A DNA stretch of 64,000 nucleotides, from contig NZ_FOVT01000006.1 in assembly GCF_900115245.1 (NCBI RefSeq), forward strand, positions 62,001 through 126,000. Reading direction: 5' to 3'. The notes beneath the pieces were generated by a model, which had not been told where the DNA came from, did not search any database, and saw nothing but the letters and a program-made list of their open reading frames with translations. This document shows positions 49,810 to 59,200 of this stretch, piece by piece; the first letter of the stretch is position 1; each line of letters opens with the position of its first letter. This DNA is from Mesorhizobium sp. NFR06 (GTDB lineage Bacteria; Pseudomonadota; Alphaproteobacteria; Rhizobiales; Rhizobiaceae). The position numbers and the translations under genes were made by a program.

Positions 49810-51411
49810 CTATTCAGACGACGTAGAAACGTGGTGCCCCGACCGGTACGGCAATCTGATTTGCTTGGAGGTCATCGCCGATCGGGCACGGTGTGCCGTG
49901 GCCTCCGACCACATTTTCGCTGCTGGACTCTCGAACTCGGGCGCCTCCATCTCGTCGACGCATTCAGTCGTCAGCTTGCGTCTGGGGTTTGCAAGGAAAT
50001 CGGCAGCTACCTTCGACCCGCAAGGGTCAGAATCTATTACGTCATGTCCGATTCCGCGAAAAACCACGACTTGCCCGAAAGGAAGCATTTCGGCCGCGTG
50101 GTTTGCCCAGCCGGTTGGCGTTGCCGGATCATATTCTCCCGACAACAGAAGAGTGGGTATGTCGGTGCGTCTTGGCTGTTTCTGGTGTGCGGGGCCCTTC
50201 TCGAGGATCCAAAGTGGACATGCCCATGAGTAGTCATCAGATGCGACCCATTTTGCCCAGTATTGCTCCTGCTTGCCGCTCAGATCCGGTGGATTATTGT
50301 CGGAACACGTTACGGAGAAGTCCATCCCTTGGGAAATGTCCAATTCATCCGGCTGGAAAACTATATCTGCGAGCTGACTAAAATCTTGCTTATACGTTCT
50401 TTCGATAAGATACGGCAACATTACGATGTCTTCGCGATCGTAAAGCATACCGAATATTATATCCAGGAACTCGCCTCCAGAAACGTATGTGTATCGGGCC
50501 TCTTTATTGGCGTTACGCAACAATATGGGTTGCCGATCCAATTGCCTGACAATGACCTTAACCGCATCGGATATGCCCGTCATGCAGCTATTTGCTTTCT
50601 GGCAATCCCGCTCCAGCAAATGAAGCGACCGCTCCAGATTTGGACCGTCGTCACTCAGATAATTGATATCCAATGGCACAACCGAGTCCAATATGCTCGC
50701 GGAGATACCTTCTGGGTGCTGATTCATCACTGCTAACGCAAGTCTTGTTCCGTAAGATACACCATAGAGAATCCACTTTTCTATCCCGAGAGCATTCCGA
50801 ATGTCATTAATATCCTCTGCGTTTTGCTCAGTGGTATAGGCTTCGAGATCAATCCCCTTTGCGGTCAGTGCGGTCTTGCATGCGATAACCTCTTTCTTCC
50901 GTAAGTTATCGAAGTTGTTGTCGCCTTGTACATTTGACAGAATGGCGTTCCAGTGATCAGGCTCAAAATACGGAGAACAGTCCAGGGTCGGAGCAGATCT
51001 ACCAATTCCCCGCTGATCAACAACGATCACTCGGCGCCCAATCATCCAACTTTGGACGCCAATAAATTCCCACCAATCATCAATGTCCTTCCTACTGGCA
51101 ATGTCAGCGGACTGGCCCGGCCCTCCCGTGAGAAACACAATAGGTTCGTGCCGTTCAAGGTCCGGTTCGAAGACGACTACCGACAGAACAACCTGATTGC
51201 CGGTGTTTTTCTTGCGGTTTTCAGGCACATTGAGGGTCCCGCAGGTCATTGTGCGATCCCGTGGAACTTCGAACCAGCAGTTTGCTTTCTTGAACTCTCC
51301 CGCATGAAGCTCCCCGCACTGCGCGCAAATGAGAAGCACAACAGACGAGATCGCTAGAGAGAGAATCCGATGATCCGCTTTGTTGAGTATTCGCCATAAA
51401 AGTACAAGCAT
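49810..51411 (-). CDS. exported alpha/beta hydrolase (prolyl/tripeptidyl aminopeptidase-like)
   Basis: 533 residues. An N-terminal signal (LSLAISSVVLLICAQCGELH, possibly a lipoprotein Cys) precedes an alpha/beta-hydrolase core: oxyanion block IVFLTGGPGQSADIA, RVIVVDQRGIGRSAP, nucleophile GVSYGTRLALA (GxSxG), Asp in LLLSGEYDPATPTGWANH and His in RGIGHDV. The family of exported tripeptidyl/prolyl aminopeptidases matches in layout and length. Base composition is clearly more AT-rich than the flanks, and the gene lies between an intact and a broken mpg, so recent acquisition is likely. Confidence 0.85.
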   Translation of the reverse strand: MLVLLWRILNKADHRILSLAISSVVLLICAQCGELHAGEFKKANCWFEVPRDRTMTCGTLNVPENRKKNTGNQVVLSVVVFEPDLERHEPIVFLTGGPGQSADIASRKDIDDWWEFIGVQSWMIGRRVIVVDQRGIGRSAPTLDCSPYFEPDHWNAILSNVQGDNNFDNLRKKEVIACKTALTAKGIDLEAYTTEQNAEDINDIRNALGIEKWILYGVSYGTRLALAVMNQHPEGISASILDSVVPLDINYLSDDGPNLERSLHLLERDCQKANSCMTGISDAVKVIVRQLDRQPILLRNANKEARYTYVSGGEFLDIIFGMLYDREDIVMLPYLIERTYKQDFSQLADIVFQPDELDISQGMDFSVTCSDNNPPDLSGKQEQYWAKWVASDDYSWACPLWILEKGPAHQKQPRRTDIPTLLLSGEYDPATPTGWANHAAEMLPFGQVVVFRGIGHDVIDSDPCGSKVAADFLANPRRKLTTECVDEMEAPEFESPAAKMWSEATAHRARSAMTSKQIRLPYRSGHHVSTSSE

Positions 51412-51720
51412 CTATCCCCCTCATGTGAAGTGATGCCTAAGCAATCGCTGCACTTGCCCAAAGTACCCAAGCAACCCGCCACGCAAAAGCCGTCGCATTG
51501 GCTATTTTGTAATGGCGAGCCAGTATTTACCCTGTCATTTTTGAATTCTTGTTCGTATCCCCACTTGGTACTCCGAAATCATGCATCATTAGCATATTCT
51601 AATATTAAGGTCGACGCAAGTTGAACAAATGGGGATCTAGCGGTTTCGATTGATCTATGCCGTGACGGCCTCCCCGCGATCCGCGTAGCGGCGGCCCCGA
51701 TACGCGGCGCGATTCTCCTC
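51412..51720. other. AT-rich intergenic stretch
   Basis: About 310 bases upstream of the hydrolase gene, much more AT-rich than the genome around it up to about 51650. It then changes abruptly to GC-rich sequence leading into the mpg remnant. It must contain the hydrolase promoter; no clear box is visible. Confidence 0.35.
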
Positions 51721-52181
51721 GCCCGCGACGCGGTCGTCGTTGCACGCGCGCTGATCGGCGCGAGGCTTACGCTGAACGAGGTCGGCGGCATCATCGTCGA
51801 GACCGAGGCCTACCGGCCGGACGATCCAGCCTCGCATGCCTATCGCGGCCGCACGCCGCGCAACGCGCCGACTGCCTGCCGGGCAGCGCCGTGCTGATCC
51901 GCGCGATCCAGCCGCAGTTCGGCATCGCGCGGATGCGCGAGCGGCGTGGCGGCGATGACGACAGGTTGCTTTGCTCCGGCCCCGGCAAGCTCTGCCAGGC
52001 GCTCGCCATCGACGGCTCGCACAGCCGGCTGCCGCTGACCGCGCCGCCTTTCGCATTTGCCCGCTCGGAAACCGATCCGGCGGCAATCGTCAGCGGACGC
52101 CGGATCGGCCTCACCAAGGCGATGGATTTCGAATGGCGGTTCGGACTCGCCGGGTCGCCTTATCTCAGCCGCCGGTTCTAG
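51721..52181 (+). pseudogene. truncated second copy of the 3-methyladenine glycosylase gene
   Basis: 51721-52170 aligns with 48859-49375 at high identity, but it lacks the start codon region and has lost 67 bases (equivalent to 49010-49076), which breaks the frame and removes the base-flipping loop. Downstream the same frame resumes and ends YLSRRF. Non-functional. Together with the intact gene it forms long direct repeats around 2.3 kb of other DNA. Confidence 0.92.
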
Positions 52182-52247
52182 GCTAAATTGCTTCCACGCC
52201 GCGTTCGGCCAGGACAATTCGAGACGGCGAACTTGCGCTGGCGCTCC

Positions 52248-52562
52248 TCAAACTTCCCTGGTTTCGAAAAGGAACATCTGAACGCCCGACTCGTCAGGCG
52301 CGTAAAGGCGGCGATCGGCCCCTGCGGCTTGCCCCTCCGGACTCGCCATCCCCTTCTTCATGGCGTCGAGATCGTCAAAATGCAGCGTCCCGATCAGGTA
52401 AACATCGGATGGCCCGGCCACCGTCGTGATCGGTCCATGACTGATTTCATATTTCCTGAGACCGGGAATCTTTTTGGCCAGAGGGATGTGCGTCTCGAAA
52501 TAGTGCTTGTCGAACGCTTTCACATCAGCCGGCTGCTTGTAGATGACGATCATTCCAGCCAT
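52248..52562 (-). CDS. EthD-family small protein
   Basis: 104 residues starting MAGMIVIYKQPADVKAFDKH, with ETHIPLAKKIPGLRKYEISH, the EthD/dimeric alpha-beta-barrel signature; LHFDDLDAMKKGMASPEGQA is the second half. The EthD fold is a small dimeric ferredoxin-like barrel found with ether-degrading P450s, but many members are free-standing and uncharacterised. No P450 gene is adjacent. Confidence 0.85.
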   Translation of the reverse strand: MAGMIVIYKQPADVKAFDKHYFETHIPLAKKIPGLRKYEISHGPITTVAGPSDVYLIGTLHFDDLDAMKKGMASPEGQAAGADRRLYAPDESGVQMFLFETREV

Positions 52563-52764
52563 TTTCGGCTCTCCTTTTCCATGGTCGACGAACCAAGGAC
52601 GAAACAGCGGGCGGAAACGGAACGAGGCGTTGCAAAAAATGGGGAGAGACGGCGGCGACGCGCGGCTGTCCTGTTCCTGCGCCCGCCCTGTCGGAGGTCG
52701 TCGCGCTTGCCGCGGAAAGCGTTCTGTGTTCTCTCCGCCACAAAATCAGCGGGGACTTTCAAGG

Positions 52765-53124
52765 ATGAGAATTGCGGTGGTCGCCGCGCTGAGCGCGGCA
52801 ATGGCTGGATGCGTGTCCGCTCCCGCCGACTACGGCGCGTCGCTGTCGCAGCAGGACCCGAAATTTGCCTCGCCGGAATGCCAGCAGGCCCGCGCCGCGG
52901 CTGCGGACTATGCGCAGCGCGAGAAGCAGCATCCCGGCTGGGGCTTCGGCGTGTTGCTTGGACCTTACAGCATGGGAATGGTGGCGGCGGTCAAGGAGCA
53001 CGAGCGGCAACAGCGACTGCTTCTCGCCCGCCAGATGCATCTGCAGTGCTCGAGCCAGCCGCTGCCGAGGGAACTGGATTTCGATCCGGCAACCTACGCC
53101 CCGAAGCAGACGCGTTACCCGTAG
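52765..53124 (+). CDS. small putative lipoprotein
   Basis: 119 residues from the ATG at 52765. MRIAVVAALSAAMAGCVSAP is a short signal with a MAGC lipobox, so Cys16 would be lipidated. The mature part is polar and Gln/Ala-rich, with one Gly-rich hydrophobic loop (GWGFGVLLGPYSMGMV). No known domain. AAGGATG context gives only a modest ribosome site. Confidence 0.6.
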   Translation: MRIAVVAALSAAMAGCVSAPADYGASLSQQDPKFASPECQQARAAAADYAQREKQHPGWGFGVLLGPYSMGMVAAVKEHERQQRLLLARQMHLQCSSQPLPRELDFDPATYAPKQTRYP

Positions 53125-53150
53125 GCTGGTTGGCCGCGCCTCGTTGCCGA

Positions 53151-53699
53151 TCAACTTTCCTGCCACGCTTTCAGCAGCGGACCCTCGCTGCCATAGACCG
53201 GGTCCTTCTCCGGCCGGACGACCTTGGGAATGGTACGCAGTGCCTCGTCGTGCTGCTCGGCACGCGTGCACAGATCATAAGTGCCGAAGGGCGGATAGGC
53301 GCCGACGACCAGAAGATCGGATGACGAGGACAGACGCTGGTGGCCGGTGCCGGCGGGCAGGATCGCGATGTCGCCGGCCCTGACGGTGAGCACTTTGCCC
53401 TTGTCGCCGCCGAAGCGCACTTCGGCCGTGCCGCGCGCGATGCCCAGCACTTCGTGGATGCGCGAATGGTAGTGGACGTAATCGTAGATGCCGTCGCGCC
53501 AACCGTCGCCCCAGCCATTCGTGCTGAAGAGATCCTCGAAGACCGCGGCAGGATTGACGTCGTCCGGCAGCGTCACGGCTCCAGGGTAGATGATCATCGG
53601 CCAGCGCGGATGGTTGGGCACAAGGCCGTCATCCTCGAAGCGGAAGGTGAGCGGTTCGCGCTGTTCGACAAGTTCCCTAAGCTTGGCCTCTCCCGGCAT
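53151..53699 (-). CDS. cupin-domain protein
   Basis: 182 residues. A single cupin barrel with YVHYHSRIHEVLGIARGTAE (motif 1, metal His residues) and VRAGDIAILPAGTGHQRLSS (motif 2). Resembles small Fe/Mn-dependent dioxygenase-like or sugar-isomerase-like cupins; activity not predictable. It is separated from the ADH operon by 168 bp, so it may have its own promoter. Confidence 0.75.
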   Translation of the reverse strand: MPGEAKLRELVEQREPLTFRFEDDGLVPNHPRWPMIIYPGAVTLPDDVNPAAVFEDLFSTNGWGDGWRDGIYDYVHYHSRIHEVLGIARGTAEVRFGGDKGKVLTVRAGDIAILPAGTGHQRLSSSSDLLVVGAYPPFGTYDLCTRAEQHDEALRTIPKVVRPEKDPVYGSEGPLLKAWQES

Positions 53700-53867
53700 G
53701 GCGTGGCCTTTCCGGCGCTCGATTGCTGACTGTTGTCAACCAGCGGCGGCGCGCTTTGGTTCCCGGGCCTGTCGCGCCTTGCCGCGATTGGCGAAGGCGA
53801 ACATGACGTCGGATCCCCCTTGCGGTGGAGATTGGCGGTTTCGCCGCCGGCTCTCGCTTGCGGATGC

Positions 53868-54884
53868 CTACACCTCGAGCATGACCTTGATCGCGCGGCG
53901 CTCGTCCATGGCGCGGTAGCCTTCGGCGACCCGCGCCAAGGGCAGCTTGAGATCGAAGACCTTGCCGGGCTTGATCCTGACCGCGAGCACGCGCTCCATC
54001 AGATCGGGCAGGAAGCGGCGCACCGGCGCCGGGCCTCCCAGCATGCGCTTCTGGCCGAAGAACAGGCGCTGGCCGTCGAAGCTGACGCCATGCGGCACGC
54101 CGACATAGCCGATGGTGCCGCCGGGGCGCGAGCAGGCCAGCGCCTGGTCGAAGGATTCGGCCGTGCCGACGCATTCCAGCACCGAGTCCGCGCCGACGCC
54201 GCCAGTCAGTTCCTTGATGCGCGCCACGCCTTCTTCACCGCGTTCGGCCACGATGTCGGTCGCGCCGAACTCGCGGGCGAGTTGCTGGCGGCTTGCGTGG
54301 CGGCTCATGGCGATGATGCGCTCGGCGCCCATTTCCTTCGCAGCGAGGACGCCCATCAGGCCGACCGCGCCGTCGCCGACGACCACGACCGTCGATCCCT
54401 CGCGGACCTCGGCCGCGTCGGCCGCGTACCAACCGGTCCCCAGCACGTCCGAGACGGCCAGGAGGTCTGGCACGAGCTCGGCAGGCGGAACCTCGGCAGT
54501 GGCGACCAGTGTGCCATCCGCCAGCGGCACCCGGGCGTAAGGGGCCTGGGCACCCGACATGAACTCGCGCTGCACGCAGGAGGACTGGAAGCCGAAGCGG
54601 CAATGCGGGCAGGTGTTGTCGGAGAGGCAGAACGAGCCGACGACGAACTGTCCGGGGCGCACATCGCGCACCTCGGCGCCGACCTCGACGACGATGCCGC
54701 AATATTCGTGGCCCATATGCTGCGGGGCGTTCACCTGCTGCAGCCCGCGATAGGGCCACAGGTCCGAGCCGCAGATGCAGCTGGCCGAAAGCTTGATGAT
54801 GGCGTCGGTCGGACGCAGGATTTTGGGATCGGCGACTTCCTCGCAGCGGATGTCACCCGGCTTGTGGAGAACGGTTCCGAGCAT
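53868..54884 (-). CDS. zinc-dependent alcohol dehydrogenase (MDR family)
   Basis: 338 residues. SCICGSDLWPYRG and MGHEYCGIVVEVG hold the catalytic-zinc ligands, NTCPHCRFGFQSSC the structural-zinc cysteines, and VVVGDGAVGLMGVLAAKEMG the NAD(P) loop. It is the last gene of a minus-strand operon running from an MFS transporter through two small proteins. Likely an aldehyde/alcohol or threonine-dehydrogenase-like reductase with NAD(P); substrate unknown. Confidence 0.9.
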   Translation of the reverse strand: MLGTVLHKPGDIRCEEVADPKILRPTDAIIKLSASCICGSDLWPYRGLQQVNAPQHMGHEYCGIVVEVGAEVRDVRPGQFVVGSFCLSDNTCPHCRFGFQSSCVQREFMSGAQAPYARVPLADGTLVATAEVPPAELVPDLLAVSDVLGTGWYAADAAEVREGSTVVVVGDGAVGLMGVLAAKEMGAERIIAMSRHASRQQLAREFGATDIVAERGEEGVARIKELTGGVGADSVLECVGTAESFDQALACSRPGGTIGYVGVPHGVSFDGQRLFFGQKRMLGGPAPVRRFLPDLMERVLAVRIKPGKVFDLKLPLARVAEGYRAMDERRAIKVMLEV

Positions 54885-54929
54885 TTTGCATTCCTTTCGT
54901 TCGATCGGGATGGAGGTCAGGGGGAAAGG

Positions 54930-55325
54930 TCAGGCGCCGTAGTCGGCGTCGCCGACATGTTCCAGCCAGTCCACGACCTTGCCGTCCTTGGTCTCCTGAA
55001 CGGCTATGTGGACCATCGCGGTGTTGGGCGACGCGCCATGCCAATGCTTCTCGCCGGGCGCGAACCAGACGACGTCGCCGGGCCGGATCTCCTCGACCGG
55101 ACCGCCCGCGCGCTGCACGCGGCCGAGGCCGGAGACGACGATCAGCGTTTGCCCGAGCGGATGCGTGTGCCATGCGGTGCGGGCGCCGGGCTCGAAGGTC
55201 ACCTGCGCGCCCTGCACCCGCGCGGCGTCGAAGGGGTTGAAGAGCGGATCGATGCGCACCGTGCCGGTGAACCAGTCGGCGGGGCCCTTTGCGGAAGGCC
55301 TCGTGCCTGCGCGAAGAATGTCCAT
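54930..55325 (-). CDS. cupin protein (mandelonitrile-lyase/carboxymuconolactone-type)
   Basis: 131 residues. [21 protein letters not shown] is cupin motif 1 and [20 protein letters not shown] motif 2, with three His and one Glu metal ligand. The short length and [12 protein letters not shown] start resemble the cupin (R)-mandelonitrile-lyase-like proteins often beside aldehyde-metabolising genes. It lies 45 bp before the ADH gene and 12 bp after the cyclophilin-like gene, so it is part of the same operon. Confidence 0.85.
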   Translation of the reverse strand: MDILRAGTRPSAKGPADWFTGTVRIDPLFNPFDAARVQGAQVTFEPGARTAWHTHPLGQTLIVVSGLGRVQRAGGPVEEIRPGDVVWFAPGEKHWHGASPNTAMVHIAVQETKDGKVVDWLEHVGDADYGA

Positions 55326-55337
55326 GGTGATCTCCTG

Positions 55338-55802
55338 TCAAATGCGTTCGATGCGAAGCGGGAACTCGCCGCGCATGTGCAGGGCCTGCTGGCCGCCGTC
55401 GAAGCGACCGAGCCTGATCAGCCCGGGATGGCGATAATCGCCGTAGAACATCGCCAGATTGCCCCAGGGCATAAAGTAGCAGAGGTCGTAGGGCTGCTCG
55501 TCGCCGAACGGACCGCTGCCCTTCTCGGTCAACTTGCGCGGCAGGTAAGCGATCTTTTCGTTGTTGCCATAGTCCTTGATCGTGAGATGGAGCGGCAGCA
55601 TGGAAAGGAAATCCCGCGCCGAAGGATTGTCATAGAGCGTGGCCGTCATCGTGCGGCCTTCGAACGTCATGCTGATCCTCATGTCGATAGGCTCCTGGCT
55701 GGCGGGGTCCCTGCCCTCCTGGCTGTTGGCCGCTCCTGGCGGAACCGCTGTTGCAAGCGCGGCGCAGAGCACGGCTCGTCGGCTGATCGGTTGTTGCTTC
55801 AT
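55338..55802 (-). CDS. cyclophilin-like fold protein with twin-arginine-type signal
   Basis: 154 residues. KQQPISRRAVLCAALATAVP is a Tat-like or Sec signal. The mature part MRISMTFEGRTMTATLYDNP, then ARDFLSMLPLHLTIKDYGNN and GNLAMFYGDYRHPGLIRLGR, is the cyclophilin-like DUF that replaces the true PPIase site, so isomerase activity is doubtful. Its ATG overlaps the MFS stop by 4 bases (ATGA), showing translational coupling. Confidence 0.85.
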   Translation of the reverse strand: MKQQPISRRAVLCAALATAVPPGAANSQEGRDPASQEPIDMRISMTFEGRTMTATLYDNPSARDFLSMLPLHLTIKDYGNNEKIAYLPRKLTEKGSGPFGDEQPYDLCYFMPWGNLAMFYGDYRHPGLIRLGRFDGGQQALHMRGEFPLRIERI

Positions 55803-57001
55803 CGATAATGTCCCCCGCGCGCCGTCGCCGCGACGGCAAACAGCGCCGAGCCGAGAAGCAGCAGCGCGCCGAGCGCGAACGGGCTCCACCAGCCGGCGCT
55901 GTCGAACAGCAGCCCGCCAGCGAACGCGCCGAAGGTGATGGCGAACTGGATCAGCGCGACTTGCAGCCCGCCGCCCGCCTCCAGATCGTTCGGGATCACC
56001 TTTGTCATCCAGGTGTTCCATGCCACCGGGATCGGCGTGGTGAACAGGCCCCAGAAGACCAGCAAGGCCGCGGTGGCGAAGGCGAACGGACCGAGCGCGA
56101 TCAACGACAGCGCAATGATCGCCAGCGCCGCCGGCAGGCCGATCAGCACCGCACCGAGATGCGCGCGAAGAACGAAGCCGACGAGCGACGTGCCGACCAG
56201 GCCGGCAAGCCCGAGGCCGAGCAGGACCATCGAGAGCGCGTTCACATCCAAGCCGGTGACGCCTTCGAGGAAGGGGCGCAGATAGGTGGAGAGCGCGAAC
56301 TGGCCCATGAAGGCGAGCGTGGTGGCCGCCATGCCGATGGCAAGGACGCGGTTGCCGAGCAGGCCGAACATTTTGCCGGCCGAGGCCTGCTCTCCGGCGG
56401 GCATTTTGGGCAGCACGGCGAGCTGCCAGACGATCGCGGCGAGGCCGACGGGAACGACGATGAAGAAAGCGCCGCGCCAGCCGACCAGGCCGCCGAGAAA
56501 GCTGCCGAGCGGCGCCGCGATCACCGAGGCGAAGGCCGTACCGCCTTGCAGCATGGCGATCGCCCTCGGCAGGTCGGCGCCCGGGACGATGCGAGCCAGG
56601 ATGGCCGTCGACAACGACCAGAAGCCGCCGATCGAGACGCCGATCAGGACCCGGCCGAGCATGAAGACCAGATAATTCGGCGCCAAGGTGACCGCCAGGC
56701 CGGAGACCACGAGGACGGCCGTGTAGAGCAGCACGACCGTCCGCCGGTCCAGCCGCGACAGCAGCGCGTTGCCGAACAGGCTGGTGAGAACCGCGAAGAA
56801 GCCCGAGACGGAAATCGCCTGGCCGGCCTGTCCCTCGGAGATGGCGAGTTCATTGGCGATGGGCGTGAGCAGGCTGACCGGCATGAATTCCGATGCCACC
56901 AGCACGAAGGTGAGCAGCGACAGGCATGTCACCGCGCCCCATGCGCTCTGCTCTTTCAGCAGTTGGGCTTTCGCCAATTGACCGTCGTAAGTCGTGTCCA
57001 T
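55799..57001 (-). CDS. MFS transporter
   Basis: 400 residues from the ATG at 57001, with about twelve hydrophobic helices. Between helices 2 and 3 lies the A-motif-like region LFGNALLSRLDRRTVV, and LGRVLIGVSIGGFWSLSTAI follows. It resembles DHA1-type exporters such as arabinose or purine-analogue efflux pumps. First gene of the operon with cyclophilin-like, cupin and ADH genes, and divergent from the LysR gene, which likely controls it. Confidence 0.9.
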   Translation of the reverse strand: MDTTYDGQLAKAQLLKEQSAWGAVTCLSLLTFVLVASEFMPVSLLTPIANELAISEGQAGQAISVSGFFAVLTSLFGNALLSRLDRRTVVLLYTAVLVVSGLAVTLAPNYLVFMLGRVLIGVSIGGFWSLSTAILARIVPGADLPRAIAMLQGGTAFASVIAAPLGSFLGGLVGWRGAFFIVVPVGLAAIVWQLAVLPKMPAGEQASAGKMFGLLGNRVLAIGMAATTLAFMGQFALSTYLRPFLEGVTGLDVNALSMVLLGLGLAGLVGTSLVGFVLRAHLGAVLIGLPAALAIIALSLIALGPFAFATAALLVFWGLFTTPIPVAWNTWMTKVIPNDLEAGGGLQVALIQFAITFGAFAGGLLFDSAGWWSPFALGALLLLGSALFAVAATARGGHYR

Positions 57002-57170
57002 GTGCAGCGGCCCGCCGTCGAGCCCTCCATTGATTTCGCTGGCGGCTATATAAACCGCTGGCACTATCCCGATTAGCCGTTGCAATCCGCATGGACTTAT
57101 CCATTTATGATATGAATTGGCCGAAGGCCCTAGACCGCAGTTCCAGTGGCGGCCGAACCGGAGCGATGCC
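57002..57170. promoter_or_regulatory. divergent control region between the MFS operon and lysR
   Basis: 169 bp between start codons. An imperfect dyad GCGG-CTATATAAA-CCGC (57042-57058) and an AT-rich patch (TCCATTTATGATATGAATTG, near 57099-57118) are the only visible structures. LysR proteins usually bind such regions, and the patch overlaps where one promoter should be. Confidence 0.4.
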
Positions 57171-58064
57171 ATGCAGCGCGAGGACCTGAAGGATTTGCTT
57201 TGGTTCCTGACGGTGGCCAGGGAACGCAGCTTCACCAAGGCGGCGGCTGAACTCGGCACGTCGCAATCGACGCTCAGCCACACCATCAAGCAGCTGGAGG
57301 CACGGCTCGGCGTGCGGCTCCTCACGCGCACGACGCGAAGCGTGGCGCCGACGGAGGCCGGCGAACGGCTCTACCAATCGCTGCTTCCGCGTTTCGAAGG
57401 CATCGAGGCCGATCTGTCGAGCCTCGTGGCGTTTCGCGAAAGACCAGCCGGCACGGTGCGCATCACGCTGTCCGACCATGCGCTGCAAATGACGGTCTGG
57501 CCGAAGCTGCAGCCGGTGCTCGGCGACTATCCCGACCTGCGCGTCGAGCTCTACAGCGACAACGGCATGCGCAACATCGTCGAAGAGCGCTTCGACGCCG
57601 GCGTGCGTCTGGGCGAAAGCGTCGACAAGGACATGATCGCGGTGCGGATCGGCCCCGACTGGCGGCTGGCGGCCGTCGCGTCGCCGGACTATTTTGCGCG
57701 CCGCCCCGTTCCGAGAGTCCCGCAGGACCTGGTCGGACATGACTGCATCTGCCTGCGCCAGACGACCTTCGGCGGGCTCTATGCCTGGGAGTTCGAGAAA
57801 AAGGGCCGCGAGCTTCGTGTGCGGGTGGACGGGCAACTGACCTTCAACACGACCATCCCGATGGTCGACGCCGCGCTCAGCGGCTACGGCATCGCCTACG
57901 TCCCGGAAGACCTCGTCAGCCAGCATATCGCGGAGGGACGGCTGAGGCTGGTGCTCGACGACTGGAGCCTGCCCTTCCCCGGCTACCACCTCTACTATCC
58001 GAGCCGCCGGCAGCTGTCGCCGGCGATGGCGGTGGTGGTCGACGCGCTGCGATACCGGGGGTGA
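57171..58064 (+). CDS. LysR-family transcriptional regulator
   Basis: 297 residues from the ATG at 57171 (GGAGCGATGCC before it); an in-frame upstream start adds 18 residues. The N-terminal winged helix-turn-helix is ERSFTKAAAELGTSQSTLSH. The effector domain (about 90-295) ends PGYHLYYPSRRQLSPAMAVV, of the CrgA/GcvA-like type. It is divergent from the MFS-ADH operon and probably regulates it in response to a small ligand. Confidence 0.92.
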   Translation: MQREDLKDLLWFLTVARERSFTKAAAELGTSQSTLSHTIKQLEARLGVRLLTRTTRSVAPTEAGERLYQSLLPRFEGIEADLSSLVAFRERPAGTVRITLSDHALQMTVWPKLQPVLGDYPDLRVELYSDNGMRNIVEERFDAGVRLGESVDKDMIAVRIGPDWRLAAVASPDYFARRPVPRVPQDLVGHDCICLRQTTFGGLYAWEFEKKGRELRVRVDGQLTFNTTIPMVDAALSGYGIAYVPEDLVSQHIAEGRLRLVLDDWSLPFPGYHLYYPSRRQLSPAMAVVVDALRYRG

Positions 58065-58175
58065 GCCGGCGACGGCGTCGGTTGACAGTCGCGTGCCTTT
58101 GGCATCGATTGCCTGTCGTAACACCGCTGACGCCTGACACCGAACGATGACAGCCTGTGAGCGGACGCGGCCGTG

Positions 58176-59048
58176 TCAGTCTCGTCTGTTTCCCGCCATC
58201 TCCATAACGCGACGGTGAAGGCCCTTGATGTCAGGTGAGACCACCGGTATTGGCTTTCCGGCCGCATCGGCGAGCTTCTGGTGGAAAACCAGAAACTTCG
58301 AGGACACGACCGAGCCGACCTCGTCATACGCGGGATTGGCGACCGCCTCCTCGAGTGGAATGAAGGTCACGCCGGCTGCGACGAAACGTGCGAGAAGGGC
58401 GTCAGCGACCTCGGCAAAGAACGGCAGCGTGTGGCCGAGCGCGATGGCCGGCACTTCGCGGCCAAACCATGTCACCAGCGAGGACTGGTCGTAGCTAAGC
58501 TGCGCTAATGAGGCTTCGACGAATTCGCGCTCTAGCCACATCATGTTCGCGCGGTCGTTGCGGTCGCGCGCGTTGAGCCAAGCGCGGTTCCACGTCCACT
58601 CAAAAAGCCAAGTAGTCACATCGGCGACTTTGTAGCCCTTGGCGGCAAGATGACGCGCAACTGTGTCGCGCTTTTCGGCCGTCTCGCCCCAATGGCACAC
58701 AGGGTAGCGGAAGAACCGGGTTGGTGCGCGGTCGAGCCATTGCGCGAGGTAGGCATCGGCGTCGTCGATCTCGCGGCAATAGGTCCGCGCGTCAATGTCC
58801 GGCAGCTCTGGGTGGCTATGCGTATGGTTGCCGATGTAGTGGCCTGCGCTGGTCCAGGCATCCATTGCTCCGGCGAGTTCCGGATGCCTGGTGAGAGCCC
58901 AGGAATTTCCGAAGCCGTAGACACCAGAAATGCCGTTCTTCGCCAGGGCATCGGAGATCCGCTGCATGATTAAGGCGGCGGTATAGCCCTCGGGCGGATA
59001 ACTTTGCGGCCAGAGAGGAAGGTCATCAATCGTCATTGCAACGCGCAT
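58176..59048 (-). CDS. polysaccharide deacetylase (NodB-homology) family protein
   Basis: 290 residues from the ATG at 59048. Metal site motifs are MTIDDLP (Asp-Asp) and GNHTHSHPELPD (HxxxH type), and the remaining NodB blocks follow (RTYCREIDDADAYLAQWL and RFFRYPVCHWGET). No signal peptide is seen, so it may act in the cytosol, unlike typical chitin or peptidoglycan deacetylases. Substrate not predictable. Confidence 0.85.
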   Translation of the reverse strand: MRVAMTIDDLPLWPQSYPPEGYTAALIMQRISDALAKNGISGVYGFGNSWALTRHPELAGAMDAWTSAGHYIGNHTHSHPELPDIDARTYCREIDDADAYLAQWLDRAPTRFFRYPVCHWGETAEKRDTVARHLAAKGYKVADVTTWLFEWTWNRAWLNARDRNDRANMMWLEREFVEASLAQLSYDQSSLVTWFGREVPAIALGHTLPFFAEVADALLARFVAAGVTFIPLEEAVANPAYDEVGSVVSSKFLVFHQKLADAAGKPIPVVSPDIKGLHRRVMEMAGNRRD

Positions 59049-59200
59049 GGCAGTGCTCCCGAGTGTCGCACTCTTCACGAAACGTCGGCTGCCAGGCTTC
59101 CGCAAGGTTGCCGTTAGACACCAGCCAGCGTCTCTTTCCACTGCGAAACCGGCTAATAGGTCCGCGGCGGCTTTTACCTGGACGTTCTAGACCGTTCTCT

